The notes under the pieces were generated by a model that saw only the letters and a program-made list of their open reading frames with translations, had not been told where the DNA came from and made no database searches. DNA of 64,000 nucleotides from an uncultured Pseudomonadales bacterium (lineage in GTDB: Bacteria > Pseudomonadota > Gammaproteobacteria > Pseudomonadales > Cellvibrionaceae): the NCBI GenBank assembly GCA_947488935.1, contig CANLBN010000003.1, positions 248,001 through 312,000 on the forward strand, in the 5' to 3' direction. Within the stretch, counting starts at the first letter, position 1, and every line of letters starts with the position of its first letter. Made by a program: the position numbers and the translations under genes. Shown here piece after piece: positions 55,248 through 63,387 of the stretch.

Positions 55248-56558
55248 ATGATAAATAATCATACTAGGCCTTGGAAGCAGGCGGCGTTATGGCTGTTGTT
55301 TTTAGGCCCATTCTTTTTCATTACGTATAATTTTGCCAATGGGTATGCCTCGCAACAAGAGCAAGTAGGGCATATTGTTTTTGCGTGGGAGCAACACATC
55401 CCCTTTGTGCCTTGGACGATTGTTCCCTATTGGGTTATCGATATTTTATATGTAGTGTCTTTATTTATTTGTACAACAAAAGCAGAAGTAAATACTCATG
55501 GAAAGCGGCTTTTAAGCGCACAAATTATTGCTGTTACTTGTTTTATTTTGTTTCCGTTAGGGTTTAGTTTTACTCGGCCAGAAACCGGCGGCGTTTTTGG
55601 TGATTTATTTATATTACTAGCAAGCTTTGACCAACCCTTTAATCAAGCGCCTTCACTGCATATCGCATTACTGGCCATTTTATGGGTTCTCTATATTAAG
55701 CATCTGCCCAAGTTACTGCTTTGGCCTTTTCACGCTCTGTGTATTGCTATAGGCGTGTCTGTTTTGACTACTTACCAACATCACTTTATCGATATTCCTA
55801 CAGGCCTATTGCTAGGGGTGTTTTGTATCTGGTTGTGGCCCGATGATGGTGACTTTATGTTAAAGCCAATAAAACAGGCCTATGCTAAACGTCGCTGGCG
55901 CCTTGCGGGTTTTTATTTATTGGGCGCGGCGAGCTTAACCTTATTAGCAGCCCTTATTGGTGGCACTGCGCTATGGTTGCTATGGGTGGCTATAGCATTA
56001 TTATTGGTTGCCTATATTTATGGGTTTATAGGTAGCAATGGTTTCCAAAAAAATACTAACGGCCATATTAGCCTTGCCAGTAAATGCTTACTGCTCCCTT
56101 ACCTAATAGGTGCAAAAATTAATGCCTATTTATGGACTGCAAAAATCAACCCTGTTGATGAAATTGCTGATAATATTTGGCTGGGTAGATTCCCGAGTGA
56201 TAACACCGTTAAAGAATTTAATACGGTTATTGACCTTACGGCAGAGTTTAGTGCACCTGCTCACGATAATAATATTCACTGGCATTCGCTACCGACGCTC
56301 GATTTAATAACACCATCGGAGGCAATATTGCAAACAGCGGTAGCTTTAGTTAAGCAATATCAGCCACAGGGGCCAGTATTAATAAACTGCGCATTAGGTT
56401 ATTCTCGTAGTGCTTTAGTAATTGTCGCTTGGTTACTAATAACTAAGCGCGAGGCTACCATCGAGGCGGCCATTGCCAGAGTCAAATTAAAACGCCCGAC
56501 CATTGTTTTTAAAGAGAGCGATAAAAAAATACTTAAAAACCTGATTGAGCAACAATAA
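55248..56558 (+). CDS. ynbD: PAP2 - dual-specificity phosphatase fusion, YnbD-like
   Basis: This 436-residue membrane protein carries a PAP2-like lipid phosphatase half, with QAPSLHIALLA near residue 136 and TTYQHHFIDIPTG near 180 in place of the PSGH and SRxxxxxHxxxD motifs. A C-terminal cytoplasmic dual-specificity phosphatase has the Cx5R loop C381-ALGYS-R387 and a matching general-acid region. Domain order matches E. coli YnbD (430 residues). The DSP fold is also used by PTPMT1 for phosphatidylglycerophosphate, so removal of a head-group phosphate is plausible. It lies between the hydrolase-methyltransferase and the small membrane gene. Confidence 0.85.
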   Translation: MINNHTRPWKQAALWLLFLGPFFFITYNFANGYASQQEQVGHIVFAWEQHIPFVPWTIVPYWVIDILYVVSLFICTTKAEVNTHGKRLLSAQIIAVTCFILFPLGFSFTRPETGGVFGDLFILLASFDQPFNQAPSLHIALLAILWVLYIKHLPKLLLWPFHALCIAIGVSVLTTYQHHFIDIPTGLLLGVFCIWLWPDDGDFMLKPIKQAYAKRRWRLAGFYLLGAASLTLLAALIGGTALWLLWVAIALLLVAYIYGFIGSNGFQKNTNGHISLASKCLLLPYLIGAKINAYLWTAKINPVDEIADNIWLGRFPSDNTVKEFNTVIDLTAEFSAPAHDNNIHWHSLPTLDLITPSEAILQTAVALVKQYQPQGPVLINCALGYSRSALVIVAWLLITKREATIEAAIARVKLKRPTIVFKESDKKILKNLIEQQ

Positions 56559-56568
56559 GGCCACTCAA

Positions 56569-57021
56569 ATGGATGATAATCAACGAGCAAGCATTGCTAG
56601 CTGTATAAGCTTATTGGCACAGGCCAATAAATTCCATTATTTATCGATTGGTCTAACCATGAGTGCGAGTATCGTTTTATTGGTCTCAGGTCTATTACCG
56701 CAGCTCTCTGCTATTTGGTTTTTTATTCTTATCGTTGTTGTTTTGCTCGGTGTAGGCGAAGTTTATTGCGCTGTTCGCGCAGGTTTTGATCAGCGTTTAT
56801 TGTCTCTTCTCGTTAAAGAGTATATTGATATTAGCGATGATTTAGCCCAATTAGATAGCGCTTTAATCGGCCTTAAATTGCTCCCGCAAGATAAAAAAGG
56901 GCGAGACCTCGCAAAACGTTTATTGGGCTGCCTTAAATTATTTAAAGTACAGCTTGCTCTATGTTATTTACAGTTAGCAGCTATTGTTTTTGCCGCTGCT
57001 TTTTCTTTTTTATACCGTTAA
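56569..57021 (+). CDS. Small two-part membrane protein in the phospholipid operon
   Basis: This is a protein of about 150 residues that I do not recognise. Two hydrophobic helices (about 26-48 and 50-70) are followed by a charged, helical middle (about 75-125) and a third helix near the C-terminus (LALCYLQLAAIVFAAAFSFLYR). The ATG at 56569 has AAGG upstream and starts ten bases after the ynbD-like stop; an upstream TTG is unlikely. There are 13 bases to the cdsA-like gene, so it is clearly part of the operon and may help assemble or place the enzymes. Confidence 0.75.
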   Translation: MDDNQRASIASCISLLAQANKFHYLSIGLTMSASIVLLVSGLLPQLSAIWFFILIVVVLLGVGEVYCAVRAGFDQRLLSLLVKEYIDISDDLAQLDSALIGLKLLPQDKKGRDLAKRLLGCLKLFKVQLALCYLQLAAIVFAAAFSFLYR

Positions 57022-57034
57022 CAGTTTTATTATT

Positions 57035-57979
57035 ATGATAAATAACATCTCAGTATTTTTAGATATTCCTCAATACTCTTTTTACTTTATGTTGTTTATT
57101 CTCAGTTTGCTGGTGGTTGCCACTGCAATTCAAGTGATACTCGGCCTAAAAAAACCAAACCTAGAGTTACGACAAAGAATTACATCCTGGTGGTGGATCA
57201 TTGGTCTGTTATTTTTGGTGTTTAGTATTGGTACTAATACAGCTATTATCTTTTTTGGTTTTATCAGTTTTTTAGCTTTAAAAGAGTTTTTGTCAATTGT
57301 TCATATTCGCCAAAGCGACAGAAGTGCTATTTTCTGGGCTTATCTGGCCATCCCTTTGCAATACTACTGGGTAACTATTGGCTGGTATGGTTTATTTATT
57401 ATTTTTATACCGGTTTATTTGTTTCTGTTTTTACCACTACGTATGGTGTTAAAAGGTGATACCGATGGCTTTATTAAGTCTGCTGGTATTTTACAATGGG
57501 CGGTAATGTTAAATGTATTTGCCATAAGCCACATTGCATTCTTACTCATATTGCCAGAAAAAAATGCCATGGCGGGCAATATCGGCCTAGTGTTATTTTT
57601 ATTATTTATGACACAATTTAACGACGTTAGTCAGTATGTTTGGGGTAAAACACTCGGTAGGCACAAAATATTACCCAAAGTCAGCCCCAATAAAACATGG
57701 GAGGGTTTTATTGGTGGCCTAATAACCATTACCTTAGCGGCTGGTTTTATTGCACCTTACCTTACCCCAATGACGATGCAGCAAGGGTTTGTAGCAGGCT
57801 TATTAATAAGCGCTAGTGGTTTTATTGGCGATGTGGTTATTTCTTCTGTTAAGCGCGACCTCCAAATTAAAGATTGCGGAAACTTACTACCCGGGCATGG
57901 CGGTATACTCGATCGTATAGACAGTTTAATTTATACATCGCCTTTATTCTTTCATTATATTTACTATCTGTATTACTAA
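57035..57979 (+). CDS. ynbB: CTP:phosphatidate cytidylyltransferase-like protein, YnbB/CdsA type
   Basis: This 314-residue membrane protein has about eight helices. The CdsA signature is complete at the end: SSVKRDLQIKDCGNLLPGHG followed by GILDRID. The segments SQYVWGKTLGR and PKVSPNKTWEGFIGG precede it. It should make CDP-diacylglycerol from phosphatidate and CTP. It resembles E. coli YnbB (298 residues) more than the housekeeping CdsA, mainly by context. I used the ATG at 57035 rather than an upstream start inside the previous gene. Four bases separate it from the next gene. Confidence 0.87.
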   Translation: MINNISVFLDIPQYSFYFMLFILSLLVVATAIQVILGLKKPNLELRQRITSWWWIIGLLFLVFSIGTNTAIIFFGFISFLALKEFLSIVHIRQSDRSAIFWAYLAIPLQYYWVTIGWYGLFIIFIPVYLFLFLPLRMVLKGDTDGFIKSAGILQWAVMLNVFAISHIAFLLILPEKNAMAGNIGLVLFLLFMTQFNDVSQYVWGKTLGRHKILPKVSPNKTWEGFIGGLITITLAAGFIAPYLTPMTMQQGFVAGLLISASGFIGDVVISSVKRDLQIKDCGNLLPGHGGILDRIDSLIYTSPLFFHYIYYLYY

Positions 57980-57982
57980 TTT

Positions 57983-58633
57983 ATGAACCGTATCATTAAA
58001 ATATTATTTGTGTTGCTGGTGGTTAGGCCTGTTGTGCTTATTCTTTTAGGACTCAACGTTCAAAATCGAAATAAATTACCACTTAATGGTCCGGCAATTA
58101 TTGCTGCGAACCACAATAGCCACCTGGATACGATGGTTGTTTTCTCTCTATACCCACTGCTTAAAGTGCATAAATTGCGCCCTGTTGCTGCGGCGGATTA
58201 TTTTTTATCAAACCCGTTACTTGCTTGGTTTTCTACCAATGTTATTGGCATTATCCCGCTGTCGCGATCGGGCCGTAGGAAGCCGCAGGAACTATTTGCC
58301 GAGTGTCACGAGGCTATCGATAACGGTGATATTTTAATTTTATTTCCAGAGGGCACCAGAGGTAAGCCAGAAGAAGGAAGTACATTAAAAAGAGGCATTT
58401 TTCACCTCCTTAAAGAAAGGCCAGCTACACCGATTATACCCTTAGTCACTCACGGGCTAGGCCGTGCTTTACCTAAAGGTGAGGCACTACTAGTACCTTT
58501 TAATTGCGATATAGTTATAGGTGATACACTCGTCGACGTCGAATCCTCTACAGAGTTATTGGCAGAGCTAACAGATAGCTATGCCAAGCTACTAAACGAC
58601 TGCCTTACTTATAATACTACCGATGAGATTTGA
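57983..58633 (+). CDS. 1-acyl-glycerol-3-phosphate acyltransferase (PlsC family)
   Basis: This 216-residue membrane-associated acyltransferase has the catalytic motif NHNSHLD at 43-49 (His44, Asp49) and the substrate-binding motif FPEGTRGKPEEG near residue 122. PlsC enzymes turn lysophosphatidate into phosphatidate. It is the last gene of the operon and ends 59 bases before a convergent gene. A cell of this group should have a separate housekeeping plsC, so this copy is probably pathway-specific; that is inference. Confidence 0.87.
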   Translation: MNRIIKILFVLLVVRPVVLILLGLNVQNRNKLPLNGPAIIAANHNSHLDTMVVFSLYPLLKVHKLRPVAAADYFLSNPLLAWFSTNVIGIIPLSRSGRRKPQELFAECHEAIDNGDILILFPEGTRGKPEEGSTLKRGIFHLLKERPATPIIPLVTHGLGRALPKGEALLVPFNCDIVIGDTLVDVESSTELLAELTDSYAKLLNDCLTYNTTDEI

Positions 58634-58692
58634 TTTTTAATTCTGGTAAAGGCTAGGCTAAGAGCTATTAGATCTGAATACAATACACCGTG

Positions 58693-59394
58693 TTATTTAT
58701 TCTCTCTGCATGTAAGTTCACTTTCGAGTATGCGAATGTAAAAATTGATACGCGGCAAACTATGCTGAACCCAAAAAGAGCCGATATAAACAGTTAAAAA
58801 GAAGGCCGAAAACCCATATAAAAATACTTGGCCGGGCAATTCGTAAGTGGCTGCTAATAAAGCCAGTAAACCCGGTAAAATACCTATTTTAGTTAGGCTT
58901 CCTGTCATACTACCAAAACGGTGCTGGATCGCAGAGAGTTGCATCTCCATTCTGTCTTTAACAAAGATCAATGCTTTTTCAGAATAACGTTCTAAGCCGA
59001 TAACAAGGATCGTATCACAATCAGCTGTATAGTTAAGGCCATCAAAAAATATCCTTAAAGGGTTTTGAAAAAAGTCAGCGATATCTGGGTTATCTTTGTA
59101 TGCCTTCCTCAAAAAAAGAAGTATCGCAGTAAAATACGCCGCCAGTAGCCCGTATTTAGTAAGTTGTTCTACAAGGTTAGAATTTAAGTCAGGCCGGTAT
59201 AACACAAATATAAGCGAGAGAATGGCCACAACGATAATAACAGGAAAAATAATATAGTATCTAAAGGCTTTTTTGGTTTGTATATTTTCTGTTGCTCTTT
59301 TATCGAAAGGGATCGATTCAGCGTATTTGTCTCTTGCTAGGAATAAATCGTAAATAGATTGTATTTCATTTTTTAAGCTTTCTTGATTGTCCAT
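58693..59394 (-). CDS. Uncharacterised four-helix membrane protein
   Basis: This protein of about 233 residues is not recognised. Hydrophobic helices lie near residues 47-68, 82-100, 165-182 and 192-212, with a cytoplasmic-type charged N-terminus (KNEIQSIYDLFLARDKYAESIPFDK) and a long charged loop between helices two and three. The ATG at 59394 is preceded by GGTGGTGGA; an ATG at 59412 is possible. It converges on the phospholipid operon, so co-function is not implied. Confidence 0.7.
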   Translation of the reverse strand: MDNQESLKNEIQSIYDLFLARDKYAESIPFDKRATENIQTKKAFRYYIIFPVIIVVAILSLIFVLYRPDLNSNLVEQLTKYGLLAAYFTAILLFLRKAYKDNPDIADFFQNPLRIFFDGLNYTADCDTILVIGLERYSEKALIFVKDRMEMQLSAIQHRFGSMTGSLTKIGILPGLLALLAATYELPGQVFLYGFSAFFLTVYIGSFWVQHSLPRINFYIRILESELTCRENK

Positions 59395-59568
59395 AATTCC
59401 ACCACCATCCATTTTCTTATTCTAGAAATAGTACACATTATTTAAGTCTATAGAAACAGTGAGTCTCAATACAATCGATATTGAGAGGCAGTTTTCAAAA
59501 GTTGTAAAAAGGGGGTTTTGGTCAGAAAAAAGATATGCTAAGGTTTTGCTTAATGATAATAAAAGAAG

Positions 59569-59645
59569 TGGTAGCTACGGGCGGACTTGAACCGCCGACC
59601 CCAGCATTATGAATGCTGTGCTCTAACCAGCTGAGCTACGTAGCC
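59569..59645 (-). tRNA. tRNA-Met(CAT), elongator type
   Basis: Read on the minus strand, the gene is 77 bases with a full cloverleaf and an encoded CCA. The acceptor GGCTACG pairs with CGTAGCT (G-T at the end). The D-loop holds AGCTGGTTAGA, the anticodon stem CAGCA/TGCTG encloses TTCATAA (anticodon CAT), and the T arm contains GGTTCAAGT. The body closely follows the E. coli elongator methionine tRNA. The CAT anticodon is also used by the lysidine-modified tRNA-Ile2, but the close match to tRNA-Met sequence argues for Met. Confidence 0.93.
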
Positions 59646-59693
59646 ATCTTATGTTATAAGCCAAAAAGAGCCTGCCCATAACTAAGGGCGCGT

Positions 59694-59722
59694 ATTATCG
59701 CGGCAGTATGGTGACCTGTCAA
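59694..59722 (-). promoter_or_regulatory. sigma70 promoter of the tRNA-Met gene
   Basis: On the minus strand, TTGACA (plus-strand 59717-59722) is followed after 17 bases by GATAAT (plus-strand 59694-59699). A GC-rich discriminator (ACGCGCCC) follows, as expected for stringently controlled stable-RNA promoters, about 50 bases before the tRNA. Confidence 0.85.
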
Positions 59723-59848
59723 GCAGCTGTTATTTATTTTGTTGATCATTTGATAAACGATTTTGTTAGTGGTGTTTTTATTACTTTAGTATTACCTTTA
59801 AATAAAGGTGAGTGATATTTGCGATTGGATAGAGGAGCGTCGATCATA

Positions 59849-60613
59849 ATGAAATTTTCAGCGAATTTAGCTTTTTTGTGGTCAGAGTTACCCTTGTCGG
59901 AGGCTATCTCAAAGGCAGCTGCCGCAGGGTTTGATGCAGTAGAGTGCCATTGGCCCTATGATCATTGTGACCCCAAACAAATACGCCTTGCCTTGGCCAA
60001 TGCAGATACAACGCTTTTAGGGATAAATACTCGCCCAGGCGATAGAGAGGCTGGAGAGTTTGGCCTCTCGGCACTTCCTGAGCGTGAAGAAGAAGCGCGT
60101 GCAGCTATTGATGAGGCACTAAGTTATGCACGTAATGTAAATGTGCCTAATGTACATGTTATGGCAGGCATTGCAGAGGGCGAGCGTGCGCGCAATGCCT
60201 TTATTGCTAATTTAGGCTATGCAGCAGAGCAGGCAGCGATGTCGGGCATTACGATACTGATAGAACCATTGAATTCGATTGATGTTCCGGGTTATTTTTT
60301 AAATAGTACCGACCAAGCGATTGCGATTATAGATGAGGTGGGCGCGACTAACCTTAAACTGACGTTTGATTGTTATCACGTGCAACTGATGGAAGGTAAT
60401 CTGGTTAGGCGTTTAGCCGAATTACAACCCTATATAGGCCATATTCAGTTTGCAGGTGTACCTGCGCGTAACGAGCCGGATGTAAGCGAGGTGGATTATC
60501 GTTTTATCTTCTCTGCCCTTAAAGATTTAAATTATGAGCAGCCTATTGGTGCCGAGTACAAGCCTGCAACTACAACCGATGAAGGTTTGGGTTGGATGCA
60601 AAAACTGCGTTAA
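59849..60613 (+). CDS. hyi: Hydroxypyruvate isomerase-like TIM-barrel protein
   Basis: This 254-residue protein of the xylose-isomerase-like TIM-barrel family has FSANLAFLWSELPL at the start, ILIEPLNSIDVPGYFL with the first metal-binding Glu, LTFDCYHVQLMEGNL, GHIQFAGVPARNEPD and GAEYKP with the last Glu. This matches Hyi, which interconverts hydroxypyruvate and tartronate semialdehyde (E. coli 258 residues). The substrate is inferred. I used the ATG at 59849 with GAGGAG upstream; a TTG at 59819 is an alternative. No glyoxylate-carboligase genes lie nearby. It is convergent with the RDD gene, seven bases apart. Confidence 0.85.
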   Translation: MKFSANLAFLWSELPLSEAISKAAAAGFDAVECHWPYDHCDPKQIRLALANADTTLLGINTRPGDREAGEFGLSALPEREEEARAAIDEALSYARNVNVPNVHVMAGIAEGERARNAFIANLGYAAEQAAMSGITILIEPLNSIDVPGYFLNSTDQAIAIIDEVGATNLKLTFDCYHVQLMEGNLVRRLAELQPYIGHIQFAGVPARNEPDVSEVDYRFIFSALKDLNYEQPIGAEYKPATTTDEGLGWMQKLR

Positions 60614-60620
60614 TGCAGAT

Positions 60621-61076
60621 TTACTTTTTCTTGATCTCTTTGGGCAAGAGGACTAACTGAGTTTTACTGAGCTTATCGTGTAGGCATTGCTTATTTTTAT
60701 CGAGTAAGGCACTTAGGCACAATAACCAGCCAATAGGCGATATAAAAAAGCGTATAACACAGTGTGATAATTGGGGTGGCTTGCCATCCAGTGTGGTGAT
60801 TTGTACACGCCACGCACGCATCCCCGTTGTTTGCCCGCCTTTCATCCAAAAGTAGGCATAAAACCCAACGACGGTTACCAGCCAGCCTATCTGATAAAAC
60901 AAACCGCTAGGTCTATCGGCTTCCATGCTAAATACTAATTTACCTATGGCAATATAAATAATGCCATAGGTAATACACACGGCGATAATTAACAAATAAT
61001 CGTACATGACTATCGACAGGCGCCTTAATAGAGAGGGGTATTGAAGCGAATCTTGGTTGGTGGTGGCGTTGGTCAT
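60621..61076 (-). CDS. RDD family membrane protein
   Basis: This 151-residue protein has three hydrophobic helices (about 22-45, 60-80 and 108-128). The RDD features are an Arg near the start of the first helix (RRLSIVMYDYLL), Asp within it, and GMRAWRVQI followed by Asp. Family members are small integral proteins, some proposed as Na+/H+ antiporter parts, with no defined role here. It is transcribed away from the aminotransferase gene. Confidence 0.85.
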   Translation of the reverse strand: MTNATTNQDSLQYPSLLRRLSIVMYDYLLIIAVCITYGIIYIAIGKLVFSMEADRPSGLFYQIGWLVTVVGFYAYFWMKGGQTTGMRAWRVQITTLDGKPPQLSHCVIRFFISPIGWLLCLSALLDKNKQCLHDKLSKTQLVLLPKEIKKK

Positions 61077-61328
61077 GTATTTATGAAAGTTAGTGTTGGT
61101 AAATTAAGGGAGTAGGTATTATTTATTCGGTGGGCAGTATAGCAAAATAATAGAATAAGAGCGTTTTAGCGCTACTGTTATTTTAGGTGGTTAATACTTC
61201 TTACATGATTTGCCCGATAGTGCTTAACAATAAATACCCGTATAATTACTGCTCGATATCGACGCTCACTATAAGAAGCCCTTGCTCTTTATCACCTAAT
61301 AATTATCTCCATTATACTGGATTGATTC

Positions 61329-62519
61329 ATGTTCGAAGTACTGCCCGAGTTAACTGCCGACCCTATCTTGGGTCTTATGACAGATTTTAAAAACGATACA
61401 GACCCACGCAAAGTTGATTTAGGGGCTGGTGTTTATAAAAATGAAAACAGCCATACACCTATTATGAATGCCGTTGCCAAGGCGCAAAATATTTGGCTTT
61501 CTCGGGAAGACAGCAAAGTCTATTCAGCACCAGCAGGCTCCCCCGGTTTTAATGAGGCAATTATTGAGCTGGCACTTGGCAAGCAACATCCAGCGATTAG
61601 CGAGCAGCGGGTGGTTAATGTACAAACGCCGGGAGGCTGTGGTGCACTCAGAGTCGCTGCTAGTATGCTTAAGCGTTGTGGGCAAAATAGCAAAGTGTGG
61701 GTATCTACACCTACATGGGCTAACCATATTCCGCTACTGACAAGTGCTGGCTTAGAGTTAGTTGAGTATAGCTATTACAATGGCCAGCAACATATTTTAG
61801 ATTTTGATGGCATGATGAGTGATCTCGCGCATGTTAATGCAGGGGATATTGTTTTATTGCATGCCTGTTGTCATAACCCGTCGGGTGCTGATTTGAACCC
61901 TGAGCAGTGGCGAGCATTGGCCGAGCTATTAAACAACAAAGGCGCTATTCCTTATATCGATATGGCCTATCTTGGTTTGGGTGATGGTATTGACGAAGAT
62001 GCCTATGGTGTACGCTATCTTGCCGAGCATTGCCCTGAGCTCGTTGTTGCAATGTCGTGCTCGAAAAATTTTGGCTTATACCGCGAGAGAGTCGGTAGTA
62101 TTATGGTTGTGGCTGCTGATGCAAAGGCTGCCCAAATATGTAAAAGCCAGTTACTTAATGTTGCCCGCGAGATTTATTCTATGCCACCGAGTTATGGTGC
62201 AGCATTGGTTGATATTATTTTAAATGATGCAGCGCTTAAGCATAATTGGAATGACGAGTTAATACATATGCGAGAGCGCATTAACTCACTTCGCGCGCAA
62301 TTTCGTGAGAGCCTAAAACGCTCCGGTGCAGGTGACCGCTTTGATTATATTGTTAACGAAAAAGGGATGTTTTCCTTTTTAGGCTTAACAGCGGAGCAAG
62401 TTCAAACACTTAAGCAAGATCACCATATTTACATGGTAGATTCTAGCCGTATTAATATTGCCGGTTTAAGTACAAATAATATGGCCTATACCGTAGAGTC
62501 TGTGATGAGCGTTTTATAA
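61329..62519 (+). CDS. Aromatic/aspartate aminotransferase (class I)
   Basis: This 396-residue PLP enzyme of the AspC/TyrB subfamily has ADPILGLMTDFKNDTDPRKVDLGAGVYK at the start. HNPSGADL (the PLP-contact HNPTG variant), DMAYLGLGDG and the Schiff-base lysine in SCSKNFGLYRERVGS follow, with the family Arg near the C-terminus. It transfers amino groups between 2-oxoglutarate and aspartate or aromatic amino acids; TyrB and AspC cannot be separated by eye. It precedes an amino-acid ABC transporter on the same strand by 60 bases. Confidence 0.92.
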   Translation: MFEVLPELTADPILGLMTDFKNDTDPRKVDLGAGVYKNENSHTPIMNAVAKAQNIWLSREDSKVYSAPAGSPGFNEAIIELALGKQHPAISEQRVVNVQTPGGCGALRVAASMLKRCGQNSKVWVSTPTWANHIPLLTSAGLELVEYSYYNGQQHILDFDGMMSDLAHVNAGDIVLLHACCHNPSGADLNPEQWRALAELLNNKGAIPYIDMAYLGLGDGIDEDAYGVRYLAEHCPELVVAMSCSKNFGLYRERVGSIMVVAADAKAAQICKSQLLNVAREIYSMPPSYGAALVDIILNDAALKHNWNDELIHMRERINSLRAQFRESLKRSGAGDRFDYIVNEKGMFSFLGLTAEQVQTLKQDHHIYMVDSSRINIAGLSTNNMAYTVESVMSVL

Positions 62520-62579
62520 ACGTGACTAGCGCTAGCTGTTTTATAATAAAAATGACAATACCATTGAGATACTAAGCGA

Positions 62580-63344
62580 ATGTCCGAGACAGTACTAACC
62601 CTTGAAAATATCAAAAAGCGCTTTGGTGATACCGATGTGTTAAAAGGCATCAGTTTGTCTGCGGCCAAAGGGGATGTTGTTTCTATTCTTGGAAGCTCAG
62701 GCTCGGGTAAAAGCACATTGCTACGTTGTATTAATTTTTTAGAAATGCCCGATGAAGGCACCGTTAGCCTAGAGGGTGAGCAGATTATTTGCGAAGGCAA
62801 GGCAACAGAGCACAGCAAACACAATAAACACGCGATTAATAATATGCGGGCTCAGCTGGGGATGGTGTTTCAAGGTTTTAATTTATGGTCCCATATGACT
62901 GTACTCGAAAACGTGATGGAAGGGCCGATACACGTTTTAAAAAAATCCAAAGAAGACGTTAAACAGCAAGCACTAGTCTATTTAAATAAAGTCGGTTTAG
63001 CGAATAAAGCAGGGCAGTACCCCGCACAGCTTTCTGGTGGTCAAAAACAGCGTGTTGCTATTGCGCGTGCACTGGCAATGGAGCCAAAAGTATTATTATT
63101 TGACGAGCCAACCTCAGCACTTGACCCAGAGCTTGTGACTGAAGTGTTGCAAGTCATGCAGTCACTAGCCGCCGAGGGCCGCACTATGTTGGTCGTTACC
63201 CACGAAATGCATTTTGCGAGAACCGTGTCTAACCGGGTTATATTTTTACACGATGGTCTCATCGAAGAAGAGGCATCTCCTGATGATTTTTTTGAAAACC
63301 CTAAATCTTTGCGTGTTAAAGACTTTATTTCCCATAAAAAATAG
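62580..63344 (+). CDS. Polar amino-acid ABC transporter ATP-binding protein
   Basis: This 254-residue ATPase has Walker [10 protein letters not shown] at 38-46, the signature [15 protein letters not shown] near 152, and Walker [14 protein letters not shown]. Its His-box is [14 protein letters not shown], which identifies the GlnQ/HisP/ArtP polar amino-acid uptake branch. The insert after the first strand ([17 protein letters not shown]) is like HisP. A binding-protein gene follows; the permease genes should lie beyond the window. Confidence 0.93.
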   Translation: MSETVLTLENIKKRFGDTDVLKGISLSAAKGDVVSILGSSGSGKSTLLRCINFLEMPDEGTVSLEGEQIICEGKATEHSKHNKHAINNMRAQLGMVFQGFNLWSHMTVLENVMEGPIHVLKKSKEDVKQQALVYLNKVGLANKAGQYPAQLSGGQKQRVAIARALAMEPKVLLFDEPTSALDPELVTEVLQVMQSLAAEGRTMLVVTHEMHFARTVSNRVIFLHDGLIEEEASPDDFFENPKSLRVKDFISHKK

Positions 63345-63387
63345 TGGGTGTTATTTGAGTAAATTTTAAGTTAAGAGGCGATAAAAA

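Noticed and set aside
59569..59645. Reading the CAT tRNA as tRNA-Ile2 or initiator tRNA
   Set aside because: The acceptor end pairs fully (G-T), unlike an initiator, and the body closely follows elongator tRNA-Met.
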